DNA of 8,040 nt from Planctomycetaceae bacterium (GCA_015493185.1 WGDQ01000701.1:1-8040); one strand, 5' to 3'. Shown: positions 1-6,114, counted from the stretch's first letter. Program-made: numbers and translations. The notes: generated from the letters alone by a model not told the origin.

Positions 1-1809
1 GATCGGCTTCAGGTGGCACTGCGCGGCCCGGTCGCGATCGGCACCGAAACCCCGGCGGCGTGGCCTCTGGCCATCGCTCTGCAAGGCGAGCTGGAGCGTT
101 GGCAGTCGCGCGTGCGGCCTTGGTTGGGAACGTTGGATGATTGGCGATTGCAGGGCAATATCGACTGCAATGCCTCGCTACAGTACGACCGCCAGTCGCT
201 CACTGTCAGCCAATCGCGCTGTCGCATGCGCGGCCTGCGCGTGGCCGGTTCGGCCATCGATATCGACGAACCCGCTCTCGAATTGGTCTTGGCCGGCCGC
301 GTTTCGACCGACGCAAGGCAGTTCAACCTCGACCAGCTTTCGCTGACTTCCTCCACACTGCTGGTGCAATCGAATTCGCTGCGCGTGACCCTGCCCGATG
401 AAGGACCACCGCAGGCCCAAGGCGTGTTGCGCTACCAGGGCGACGTGAATCGGTTGCTCGGCTGGTTCGAGACGGGCGACGATCCCAACACCACGCGTTA
501 TTGGGGCACCGCACGAGGCGAACTCCGACTTCTCCGCCAGCAAGGCCAGGTCCAGGCCGAAGCCGATCTGATCGTCGATCAGTTCGTCGCCCAATGGTCG
601 CCCGAGACGATCTGGCGCGAACCCCAGGTAAGGCTGCTCGCCACGATCCGATACGACGACCAGGCCGACCGTTTGCAAATCGCCGACTGCCGGCTCGTTT
701 CATCCGGTCTGAACTGCACGCTGAGCGGCACGCTCGACGACCTTTACGGCCAACGGCTGTTGGCCCTCGATGGTCAGGTTCAGTACGACCTTGATCGGCT
801 GAACGGGCTCATTCAGTCGTTCGCCGGATCGGGTGTGCGCCTGACGGGACAAGGTCGAGAGGCATTTTCGGTCCGAGGTCCGCTGGCGTCTTCCTCTTCA
901 CCGGCCGCTTCGCCGTCCGAGGGAACGATGGTCACCGTCCAGCGCGATGCTTCCTCCAATGCCGACGCGGCAGCTTCCGCGCCGCTGCTCGCGCGCCTGG
1001 AGGCCGAAGCGGGCTTGGGTTGGCAAGCGGCCGACGTCTACGGCTTTCTCGTCGGGCCAGGGCTGTTGCGTGCCCGGCTAGAACGCGGGCTGCTGCAAAT
1101 CGAGCCGCTCGATCTGGTTGTAAGCCAGGGCCGATTGCGAGCGGCGCCACAAGTGCGGCTGTCGCCCGGCCCCGCCATGCTATGGCTTCCGCCGGGCCAA
1201 CTCATCGAGCAGGTCCGCATCACGCCGGCCATGTGCGCAGCCGCATTGCAATACATCGCGCCGGTGCTTTCCGGCGTTGCCGAAGCCGAGGGCCGCTTCT
1301 CCGTGGCGTTGTCCGATTGCCGTGTGCCCATCGCATCACCCGATGCCTCGGAAGTGAGTGGCACGCTCACCGTTCACGATGTCCGCGTCGGCGCCGGCCC
1401 CTTGGTTCGCGAGCTGGCCCTGTTGCTCGACGAACCGGGCCAAATACGGTTAGCTCGCCAGTCGAACGTGCAGTTTCGCATGGTTGGCGGTCGGATCTAT
1501 CACCAAGGTCTGGAACTCGTCTTTCCCGATGCCACGATCCGCACATACGGTTCGGTGGGGCTCGACCAATCGTTGGCCCTGATGGTGGAAATGCCGGTGC
1601 CGCGGAAATGGATCGGCAACAATCCCCTGGGCGAAGCCTTGCGACGACGCATCATCCGCCTGCCCGTCGGCGGCACCCTGTCGCAGCCACGAATCGATCG
1701 CCGCGAAATGGACCGTCTGGCCGCCCAATTCATTCAAGAAGCCGCCGGCGATGCCCTGCGTGAACAGATCAATCGCGGTTTGAATCGGCTGCTCGGCCCG
1801 CCCCGCTGA
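1..1809 (+). CDS. AsmA-like envelope protein, C-terminal part (5' end outside window)
   Basis: The frame is open from base 1 to a TGA at 1807-1809, giving 602 residues with no convincing start; a GTG at 13 is only an internal valine codon, so the gene begins upstream of the window. The sequence is a long run of alternating hydrophobic and polar beta-type segments, broken by a Ser/Ala/Pro-rich linker at about residues 297-327. The last 150 residues look like the AsmA/TamB/YhdP C-terminal region: a strand-rich block from about residue 451, an FPDATIRTYGSVGLDQ segment near 508, the phrase LPVGGTLSQPRID near 554, and an amphipathic helical tail. Proteins of this superfamily are anchored in the inner membrane, span the periplasm and are linked to lipid transport or outer-membrane assembly. 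The membrane anchor would lie in the missing N-terminus. Family assignment is from fold-like pattern and motif; the exact role is unknown. A two-tier stem-loop follows the stop by about 20 nt. Confidence 0.72.
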   Translation, partial: DRLQVALRGPVAIGTETPAAWPLAIALQGELERWQSRVRPWLGTLDDWRLQGNIDCNASLQYDRQSLTVSQSRCRMRGLRVAGSAIDIDEPALELVLAGRVSTDARQFNLDQLSLTSSTLLVQSNSLRVTLPDEGPPQAQGVLRYQGDVNRLLGWFETGDDPNTTRYWGTARGELRLLRQQGQVQAEADLIVDQFVAQWSPETIWREPQVRLLATIRYDDQADRLQIADCRLVSSGLNCTLSGTLDDLYGQRLLALDGQVQYDLDRLNGLIQSFAGSGVRLTGQGREAFSVRGPLASSSSPAASPSEGTMVTVQRDASSNADAAASAPLLARLEAEAGLGWQAADVYGFLVGPGLLRARLERGLLQIEPLDLVVSQGRLRAAPQVRLSPGPAMLWLPPGQLIEQVRITPAMCAAALQYIAPVLSGVAEAEGRFSVALSDCRVPIASPDASEVSGTLTVHDVRVGAGPLVRELALLLDEPGQIRLARQSNVQFRMVGGRIYHQGLELVFPDATIRTYGSVGLDQSLALMVEMPVPRKWIGNNPLGEALRRRIIRLPVGGTLSQPRIDRREMDRLAAQFIQEAAGDALREQINRGLNRLLGPPR

Positions 1810-1829
1810 GTTGCATCCCTCTCAGATTG

Positions 1830-1873
1830 GCCCCGTGGGCTTGTGTTTCACAAACACCGGCACATCACGGGGC
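1830..1873 (+). terminator. Two-tier stem-loop after the AsmA-like gene
   Basis: An outer perfect 8-bp stem (GCCCCGTG at 1830-1837 with CACGGGGC at 1866-1873) encloses an inner 6-bp hairpin (GTGTTT at 1843-1848 with AAACAC at 1852-1857, 3-nt loop). It begins 20 nt after the stop of the AsmA-like gene. No U-tract follows, so it is not a classical intrinsic terminator. A 3'-end stabilising or processing structure, or a Rho-assisted end, is equally possible. Confidence 0.4.
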
Positions 1874-2041
1874 ATCGGTGCATCGAGCCGTCAGGGCGTC
1901 AGGGCACCAGAACACAAAGCGGCTGGAAATCTCTGGCGGTCGGACAATTCTTTCTGGCACAATGAACCGCACCCCGCGTCGCGCGCAGCGGAGCGAAAAA
2001 AACCAACACCGCACGCGGTCGGAAAAAAACGGCTTATCGCC

Positions 2042-2071
2042 CATCGCCGGCGATCCCATGCGCCGGTGATG
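2042..2071 (+). repeat. 11-bp inverted repeat (hairpin)
   Basis: CATCGCCGGCG (2042-2052) pairs with CGCCGGTGATG (2061-2071) around an 8-nt loop; all pairs are canonical except one G-U, so the fold is complete only in the + strand RNA. The left arm overlaps a perfect 12-bp palindrome, ATCGCCGGCGAT (2043-2054). No T-tract follows on the + strand. It may be a leader structure of the hydrolase transcript or a protein-binding palindrome; function unknown. Confidence 0.45.
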
Positions 2072-2191
2072 TGTCGCCAGAGAAACCAAGCGCCTATGGG
2101 CCACCGATTCGTGGTCCTCGCTGCGTGCGGCGCTTTGCTCGGCAACCGCCGGCACCACGTTGCCCACCTTGGCTTTGGCTATCCCTTACTG

Positions 2192-2219
2192 TTCACTCTC
2201 GCAACGATTCACTCTCGCA
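2192..2219. promoter_or_regulatory. 12-bp tandem direct repeat, possible operator
   Basis: TTCACTCTCGCA occurs at 2192-2203 and again, without mismatch, at 2208-2219, a 16-bp period. The pair ends 38 bp before the ATG of the hydrolase gene. Exact direct repeats this close to a start are often regulator-binding or promoter-duplication sites, but no regulator family is recognisable from the motif. A chance local duplication is the alternative. Confidence 0.4.
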
Positions 2220-2240
2220 CGCAATCCGGCCTTTTGCGAA

Positions 2241-2248
2241 AAGGGTGG
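2241..2248 (+). promoter_or_regulatory. Shine-Dalgarno-like site of the hydrolase gene
   Basis: AAGGGTGG lies 9 nt before the ATG at 2258. It resembles AAGGAGG and decides in favour of that ATG over the in-frame TTG at 1811, which would add 149 non-conserved-looking residues. Confidence 0.5.
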
Positions 2249-2257
2249 CGCCCGAAC

Positions 2258-2998
2258 ATGAAACTCGTACTGCTAGGCACGACGGGCTACTTCCCCAACG
2301 AGCGGCGCCATACGCTCTGCCTCGCGCTGCCGCAGTGCGGCGTGGTGCTCGACGCCGGCACAGGACTCTTTCGGCTGGCTCGCTACACGACCACCGATGA
2401 GCTCGACATCTTCCTGAGCCATGCGCATCTGGACCACATCGTGGGCCTTACTTACTTGCACGGGGTGCTGGCCGACAAAACCCTGCAACGCGTCACAGTG
2501 CACGCCGCTCAAGAAAAGATCGACGCCATCCGGAAACACCTTTTCGCCGAGGCCATTTTTCCCGTCGCACCTCGCTGCGATTTTCGCCCGCTAAAGGAAT
2601 CGGTGGCTATCGGCGGAGGGGGCACAGTGCGTCATTTTCCCCTACAGCATCCAGGCGGCTCGATCGGCTTTCGCCTCGATTGGCCGCAGCGGTCGATGGC
2701 CTACGTTACCGACACCACGGCAGCCGTCGATGCCCCGTATGTAAAGCTGCTGCAAGGCGTCGATCTGTTGGTACACGAGTGCTACTTCCCGGACAACCAG
2801 GCCGCGTGGGCCGAAAAAACAGGGCACAGCCACACCACACCCGTCGCACAGGTTGCCAAGGCCTGCGGTGCCAAGCGGCTGATTCTGGTGCACATGGATC
2901 CCGCTTCGACGGACGACGATCCGATCGACCTGCAAACCGCGCGGGCCATTTTTCCCAACACCGAGTTGGGCGAGGATCTGGCGGAAATCGAGTTCTGA
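2258..2998 (+). CDS. Metallo-beta-lactamase-fold hydrolase (RNase Z/phosphodiesterase-like branch)
   Basis: This 246-residue protein has the dinuclear zinc site of the MBL superfamily: SHAHLDH at residues 54-60 (H55, H57, D59, H60), H131 in LQHPGGS, the bridging Asp D152 in YVTDT, and H211 in LVHMDP. H173 (VHECYF) and the GHSHTT stretch (H190, H192) match the extra conserved positions of the RNase Z, PhnP and cyclic-phosphodiesterase branch (Lactamase_B_2 type). No signal peptide is evident, so it is probably cytoplasmic. It is shorter than typical RNase Z (about 300 residues) and I see no room for the tRNA-binding exosite arm, so a small phosphodiester substrate is more likely than tRNA. The substrate cannot be told from sequence alone. 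The start is the ATG preceded by AAGGGTGG, and MKLVLLGT is a typical first strand of the fold. It has a long leader of its own and converges on the next gene. Confidence 0.88.
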   Translation: MKLVLLGTTGYFPNERRHTLCLALPQCGVVLDAGTGLFRLARYTTTDELDIFLSHAHLDHIVGLTYLHGVLADKTLQRVTVHAAQEKIDAIRKHLFAEAIFPVAPRCDFRPLKESVAIGGGGTVRHFPLQHPGGSIGFRLDWPQRSMAYVTDTTAAVDAPYVKLLQGVDLLVHECYFPDNQAAWAEKTGHSHTTPVAQVAKACGAKRLILVHMDPASTDDDPIDLQTARAIFPNTELGEDLAEIEF

Positions 2999-3027
2999 TC
3001 CACCATCGGTCCACAACGCCCGCGGGC

Positions 3028-3068
3028 GGTCGCTTATCGCGACCTCCTGTTGCCTGTTGCAGGCCAAC
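3028..3068. terminator. Two adjacent hairpins between convergent genes
   Basis: GGTCGC (3028-3033) pairs with GCGACC (3039-3044) around a 5-nt loop, and a second stem at 3049-3068 (GTTGCCTG with CAGGC-C-AAC, one bulged C, 3-nt loop) follows at once. They lie between two genes that end at 2998 (+) and 3086 (-). A bidirectional transcript end is plausible, although neither strand has a T-tract next to the stems. A palindrome GCCCGCGGGC (3018-3027) adjoins on the left. Confidence 0.35.
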
Positions 3069-3085
3069 GTCTCGCCCGGCCGTTT

Positions 3086-3589
3086 CTACAAAACCGCGTT
3101 TTTCAATTCGGTCAACGGCCCGATCACCAGCCAAAGCACATAGCCGATAATCGCAACGGCAAGCACCATAATGCCCACGAGCACCACAGAGATAATGATT
3201 TTGCTGGTGTTCGAAAACGCGCGGCTTCGCCACAACAACGGAAGCCCGAGCGGCCCCAGCACCAGAAACAAAAGTGCCAGCACGACCCAAGGATTGTCTC
3301 GAATCGAATCCGAGAACAGCTTCGGGGCGTGTTTGCCCGCCGCTTGTCGCGGCGCGCCGGCCGAATGGTCGCGGTAAGAGTCGGCGGCCGATTGCTCGGG
3401 CTGCCCCGACCCGCGCGATGCGGTGCCACGCGCCGTTTGCGCAGGCGAGCCGGCGGCCTGAGAACCGGCTTGTGGGGCCGACAGATCGTTTCGCGACGTG
3501 GGCGCACCGCACCGCCGGCAATAGGCATCGTCCGCATCGAGCACGGCATAGCAGCGGCGACAAACGATCTTGGCAATGGTGTACGACAT
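3086..3589 (-). CDS. Zinc-ribbon protein with two C-terminal membrane helices
   Basis: The 167-residue product starts with a four-cysteine zinc ribbon (C10-x2-C13, then C24-x2-C27, in the phrase YCRRCGAPTSR), continues with a low-complexity linker rich in Ala, Ser, Gly, Gln and Pro (about 35-90), and ends with two hydrophobic helices (about 100-120 and 130-156) joined by a short RSRAFSNTSK loop. This suggests a cytoplasmic metal-binding head tethered to the inner membrane. Zinc-ribbon plus membrane-helix proteins of this size are common and mostly uncharacterised; I cannot assign a partner or reaction. The ATG at 3589 fits because the ribbon begins within 10 residues and a perfect TATAAT lies about 38 nt upstream. 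There is no clear Shine-Dalgarno site. It appears to be transcribed alone: the monooxygenase gene on the same strand lies 414 bp upstream and has its own likely terminator. Confidence 0.8.
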   Translation of the reverse strand: MSYTIAKIVCRRCYAVLDADDAYCRRCGAPTSRNDLSAPQAGSQAAGSPAQTARGTASRGSGQPEQSAADSYRDHSAGAPRQAAGKHAPKLFSDSIRDNPWVVLALLFLVLGPLGLPLLWRSRAFSNTSKIIISVVLVGIMVLAVAIIGYVLWLVIGPLTELKNAVL

Positions 3590-3626
3590 CGGCAGGCGCT
3601 TAGGCGTTATTAGAAGACCCCACGGA

Positions 3627-3632
3627 ATTATA
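3627..3632 (-). promoter_or_regulatory. -10 box (TATAAT) ahead of the zinc-ribbon gene
   Basis: The minus strand reads GGCTATAATTCC, a perfect sigma-70 -10 hexamer in a GC-rich setting, 37 bp before the ATG at 3589. This would give a leader of roughly 30 nt. The -35 region is weak: at 16-17 bp spacing I see only GATTTG/CGATTT, and a TTGTTG lies at 14 bp. Position and perfect hexamer make it the best promoter candidate in the window. Confidence 0.5.
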
Positions 3633-3938
3633 GCCCGTCTCCGTGCAACAAATCGTCAGGCAAACCGAGAGAGCCCATCTCTGCTCACCGTGCGACCGGC
3701 ACAGCAGCATGCCGACCAACCGCACCCTGCCCCTTGAGGCACGGCCTTCACCAACACAGCAGGCCAAGGCCCCGTGACGGCGCACCGCTCAAAAGGCCCC
3801 GTCGCCACAACGCCCTTGCCCGCGGCATGCCGCATCGGCACACCTAGGGCACCATCTGCGGGCAACGGCAGTACGACCACACGCCTCGCGACCCACGCAA
3901 ACCGCTCACCCCATCGCAACGCAGAAGAAAAGCAGAAG

Positions 3939-3958
3939 AAAAAAAGCCCGCGAGAGGC
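3939..3958 (-). terminator. Probable intrinsic terminator of the monooxygenase gene
   Basis: Read on the minus strand, a short GC-rich stem (GCCT ... GGGC around a 5-nt loop) is followed at once by seven Ts and then a pyrimidine-rich stretch (TTTTTTTCTTCTG). It begins about 45 nt after the monooxygenase stop. The stem is only four pairs, one of them G-U, so efficiency is uncertain. Confidence 0.45.
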
Positions 3959-4003
3959 ATTTGATCGAAATCGGCACCGCGCGCCCCAACCGCTGCAATC
4001 CGC

Positions 4004-5446
4004 TCAGGCGGCCTCCACTCGGCCCCGGCGCCGTCGCCTGCTCAACGCGTCGAAGCGGGCCGCTGCTTTGCGTAATCGGCGGCGATAGCTGAAATGCTCG
4101 ACCTCCAAAGCGTGTCGGGCCGATGGCAGATAGCGAATGCCGCGACCCAGGTCGTCGTGCCCCCGTGCTTTTTCTCGGCGAAACCATTCGGCCTCGCGCG
4201 GGTCGTGCCGCAACGCATCGACAAATCGCGCAATCACCTGTGCCTGATAGTGCACCAGGCCGAACTGCCCGCTGTCGGGCTGAATCAAACCGGCGAAAAA
4301 CAGCGTATCGTCGTGGGGGTGAAACACGTTCAAGTACAGGTCGGGCCGGCCGTTCTTCCAGTTCACATAACGATTGTCGATGAACGGAAACGACACATTG
4401 AAACCCGTGGCATACACGATCACGTCGATCGCCTCTTCACTGCCGTCCACAAATCGCACACGATCGCCCAGCAACCGCTCAACGTCGGGCTTCACGATGA
4501 TCTCGCCGTGCCCCACGTAGTAGAGCAACTGCGAATTGACGATCGGGTGGCTTTCGAACAAACGATGGTCCGGCTTCGGCAGACCATAGTCGTGCGGCCA
4601 ACCAAGCACCATCTTCACCATCAACCCGGCCGAAAGCCGCCGTAGCCACAAAGGCATCCGCCACCGCAAAAACCGCTCGCCCAACTGATCGGCCGGCATG
4701 CCGAAAAAGTATTTCGGCATGTAATGATAGCCGCGGCGTGTGCTGTGAAACGTTTGCGTCGCGTTCTGCGCGCTTTCAACCGCAATGTCGCAGCCCGAGT
4801 TGCCCGCACCCACGACCAACACCCGCCGATCAACCAGCACGTCGTGCGTCTTGTATTGCGACGAGTGCAACACCACACCGTCGAAATGCCCCGGGTAATC
4901 CGGATACTTCGGATCCCACAGGTGCCCGTTGGCAATCACCACACCACGATACGCCTGCTGCCTGCCGTCAGAAAACGTGACCAGCCAACCGGCATGTCGG
5001 GCCTCGCCCGTCGCCGCGCCGGCCGACCGCGAGGCATCGCCGTCAACGTTCGCCTCGTTGACCTCGCCCTCGAGGGCGTCGGCACGGTCTGCGAGCGGCT
5101 CAATCGATTCCACCGATGTGTTGAAACGAATGTGGTCGTAAAGACCGAAGTGCCGGGCATACGAGCGAAGGTATTCGAAAACCTGGTCGTGCCGCGGGTA
5201 ATCGGGATAATGCTCCGGCATCGGATAGTCGGGATACTCGGTCAGCGGTTTCGACGAAATCAAATGCGTCGAACGATACACGCTGCTGCCCGGTTTCCCG
5301 TAATACCAGTTGCCGCCCACATCGTCTTCGCGTTCGACGCACTCGAAAGGAATGTCGAACTGCTTGAACGCCCTGGCCACGGTCAGCCCCGAAGAACCGG
5401 CCCCCAGAATCAGATATTTTTCGCCAACCCCGGCTTGTCGCTGCAT
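4004..5446 (-). CDS. Flavin-containing monooxygenase (class B, FMO-like)
   Basis: This 480-residue protein is close to the usual length for an FAD- and NADPH-dependent monooxygenase. The FAD-binding GAGSSG is at residues 15-20, followed by the E-x2-DDVGGNW block (38-47) typical of FMOs. The family fingerprint FxGxxxHxxxY is at 188-198 (F188, G190, H194, Y198), the second Rossmann motif GAGNSG for NADPH at 213-218, and the ATG motif YATGF at 345-349. Such enzymes insert one oxygen atom into a nucleophilic N or S atom; a Baeyer-Villiger activity on ketones is less likely because the fingerprint ends in Y rather than WP. The substrate is unknown. A charged Ala/Asp/Glu/Gly-rich insert fills about residues 117-152 and the C-terminus is very Arg-rich. 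Met1 is the only start that keeps the first GxGxxG; an in-frame stop lies 25 codons upstream (5519-5521) and no good Shine-Dalgarno is seen (AAGG only 2 nt away). Confidence 0.9.
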   Translation of the reverse strand: MQRQAGVGEKYLILGAGSSGLTVARAFKQFDIPFECVEREDDVGGNWYYGKPGSSVYRSTHLISSKPLTEYPDYPMPEHYPDYPRHDQVFEYLRSYARHFGLYDHIRFNTSVESIEPLADRADALEGEVNEANVDGDASRSAGAATGEARHAGWLVTFSDGRQQAYRGVVIANGHLWDPKYPDYPGHFDGVVLHSSQYKTHDVLVDRRVLVVGAGNSGCDIAVESAQNATQTFHSTRRGYHYMPKYFFGMPADQLGERFLRWRMPLWLRRLSAGLMVKMVLGWPHDYGLPKPDHRLFESHPIVNSQLLYYVGHGEIIVKPDVERLLGDRVRFVDGSEEAIDVIVYATGFNVSFPFIDNRYVNWKNGRPDLYLNVFHPHDDTLFFAGLIQPDSGQFGLVHYQAQVIARFVDALRHDPREAEWFRREKARGHDDLGRGIRYLPSARHALEVEHFSYRRRLRKAAARFDALSRRRRRGRVEAA

Positions 5447-5475
5447 CGCCTTGAAACGCTCAACGTTGTTTGTCG

Positions 5476-5628
5476 TTATTCGTCCGTAAAACCACCCGAG
5501 GCTCGCGGCATGCGGTCCTCACGGCGGCTCGTTGCAGTTGCCGCAACACACAACCCAACATAGGAAACCCCTGAAACCGACACAACCAGCGGCCAGGTCG
5601 GGTTTGAATAGTCGACCGTTTTCACCAT
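5476..5628 (-). CDS. Possible small single-helix membrane protein (50 aa)
   Basis: An ATG at 5628 opens 50 codons ending in TAA, 29 nt before the monooxygenase ATG on the same strand. The product starts MVKTVDYSNPTW, continues with an uncharged hydrophobic stretch of about 20 residues (WPLVVSVSGVSYVGLCVAAT, residues 12-31), and ends with a charged tail (SRREDRMPR, then GGFTDE). That is the layout of a one-helix membrane protein. About 60% of its third codon positions are G or C, somewhat lower than the larger genes by eye. No Shine-Dalgarno precedes it, but a 19-codon ORF (ATG at 5681) has a GGGGAG site 6 nt upstream and its TGA overlaps this ATG (ATGGTGA), which would allow translational coupling. 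I do not recognise the sequence; a chance ORF remains quite possible. Confidence 0.35.
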   Translation of the reverse strand: MVKTVDYSNPTWPLVVSVSGVSYVGLCVAATATSRREDRMPRASGGFTDE

Positions 5629-5681
5629 GTCGCCCACTGCCCGGCTGGTTTAGCGGTGTTGCCGAACATCGCGGCCGCCAT
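5622..5681 (-). CDS. Possible 19-codon leader ORF overlapping the small ORF
   Basis: ATG at 5681 follows a G-rich GGGGGGAG site by 6 nt. The frame reads MAAAMFGNTAKPAGQWATW and stops at TGA (5622-5624), overlapping the ATG of the next small ORF by the ATGGTGA arrangement. No known leader-peptide motif is visible. Its length and the good ribosome site suggest a coupling or leader peptide, but this is weak evidence. Confidence 0.2.
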   Translation of the reverse strand: MAAAMFGNTAKPAGQWATW

Positions 5682-5771
5682 GTTTTGCTCCCCCCAGTTT
5701 GCGGTCGCCCACCGTATGGTTGTTTTCAAGGTCCGCCAGGCCCCGCTTACGCTCGCACGTGTTGTTCCTCG

Positions 5772-5864
5772 CTGCGGCGTGTGCCCACTGTGCTGAGCCC
5801 TCGCAAGGCCCCCAACACGCCCATCCGCAGTAGGCTCTTCTCACGGCGGCTACGCTCAGCCGCC
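5772..5864. repeat. Cluster of inverted repeats in the divergent gap
   Basis: CTGCG (5772-5776) and GCGTGT (5777-5782) pair with CGCAG (5826-5830) and ACACGC (5815-5820), leaving 5 nt bulged on one side. Next comes a perfect 7-bp hairpin, GGCGGCT (5845-5851) with AGCCGCC (5858-5864) and a 6-nt loop. The second hairpin resembles dispersed REP-like elements in form, but only one copy occurs in this window, so a repeat family cannot be shown here. Confidence 0.35.
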
Positions 5865-5949
5865 CTGCTACCGCCCCCCTCAGGCTGGCCAGCGGGCTCG
5901 AAACAGGTGTGGCCCAAGCAGCCGAACTTCTGGGGGAATTCACGCTGCG

Positions 5950-5979
5950 TTGACTCGACAAGGCAAAATCGGCTACAAG
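5950..5979 (+). promoter_or_regulatory. Candidate sigma-70 promoter for the sugar transferase gene
   Basis: TTGACT (5950-5955, 5 of 6 matches) is followed after 18 bp by TACAAG (5974-5979, 4 of 6). Transcription would begin near 5986, giving a leader of about 140 nt. It is the best match I found on this strand in the gap. Confidence 0.33.
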
Positions 5980-6114
5980 ACGCAGCACGATGGCCGAAAT
6001 TCTTGCGTTTCGCGCCTCCATCGGCCCCCGGCTCGCAAGGCAACCGGGATGAATGGCCGTGAGGCGATTGGCGCAAGACGTTCGAAAAAACAAGGCAAAG
6101 CAAAACGCGACGGC

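Larger units (their letters stand above)
1810..2257. other. 448-bp intergenic gap with stem-loops and a direct repeat
   Basis: No gene is supported here. The reading frame of the downstream hydrolase stays open back to a TTG at 1811, but its translation is rich in Arg, His and Ser, has no domain character and runs through stem-loops, so I treat it as non-coding. The gap holds a two-tier stem-loop (1830-1873), an 8-bp tandem repeat CGTCAGGG (1889-1904), two A7 runs 27 bp apart (1996-2002 and 2023-2029), a strong hairpin (2042-2071) and a 12-bp direct repeat (2192-2219). I could not find a good sigma-70 promoter. Confidence 0.6.
3590..4003. other. 414-bp intergenic gap
   Basis: No gene is supported. 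It holds a -10 box for the zinc-ribbon gene (3627-3632), a direct repeat of AAGGCCCCGT (3766-3775 and 3793-3802) and a terminator-like site near the monooxygenase end (3939-3958). A minus-strand frame of 87 codons (3656-3919) is open, but its Cys/Gly/Val-rich translation resembles no protein and its start lies just past the T-tract of the terminator; I left it unannotated. Confidence 0.55.

Noticed and set aside
1996..2071. Hairpin plus T7 run read as a minus-strand terminator
   Set aside because: The T-run lies 12 nt from the stem, the stem has an A-C mismatch on that strand, and no minus-strand gene lies upstream of it.
1811..2257. N-terminal extension of the hydrolase to a TTG start (149 extra codons)
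   Set aside because: The added residues are basic and low in structure, do not fit an MBL protein, and cross several stem-loops. The ATG at 2258 has a Shine-Dalgarno-like site and begins the typical first strand.
2706..3563. 285-codon minus-strand ORF spanning the hydrolase end and the zinc-ribbon gene
   Set aside because: It overlaps two well-supported genes in other frames and is Arg/Ala/Cys-rich with no domain character.
3766..3802. AAGGCCCCGT direct repeat
   Set aside because: Only 10 bp in GC-rich DNA, far from either start and without flanking symmetry; probably chance.
3656..3919. 87-codon minus-strand ORF upstream of the zinc-ribbon gene
   Set aside because: The Cys/Gly/Val-rich translation has no family resemblance, there is no ribosome site, and the -10 box of the next gene lies just after its end.
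4724..5563. 279-codon plus-strand ORF opposite the monooxygenase
   Set aside because: It is antisense to a gene with a complete set of FMO motifs; the Arg/Val/His-rich translation is the usual shadow of a GC-rich gene.
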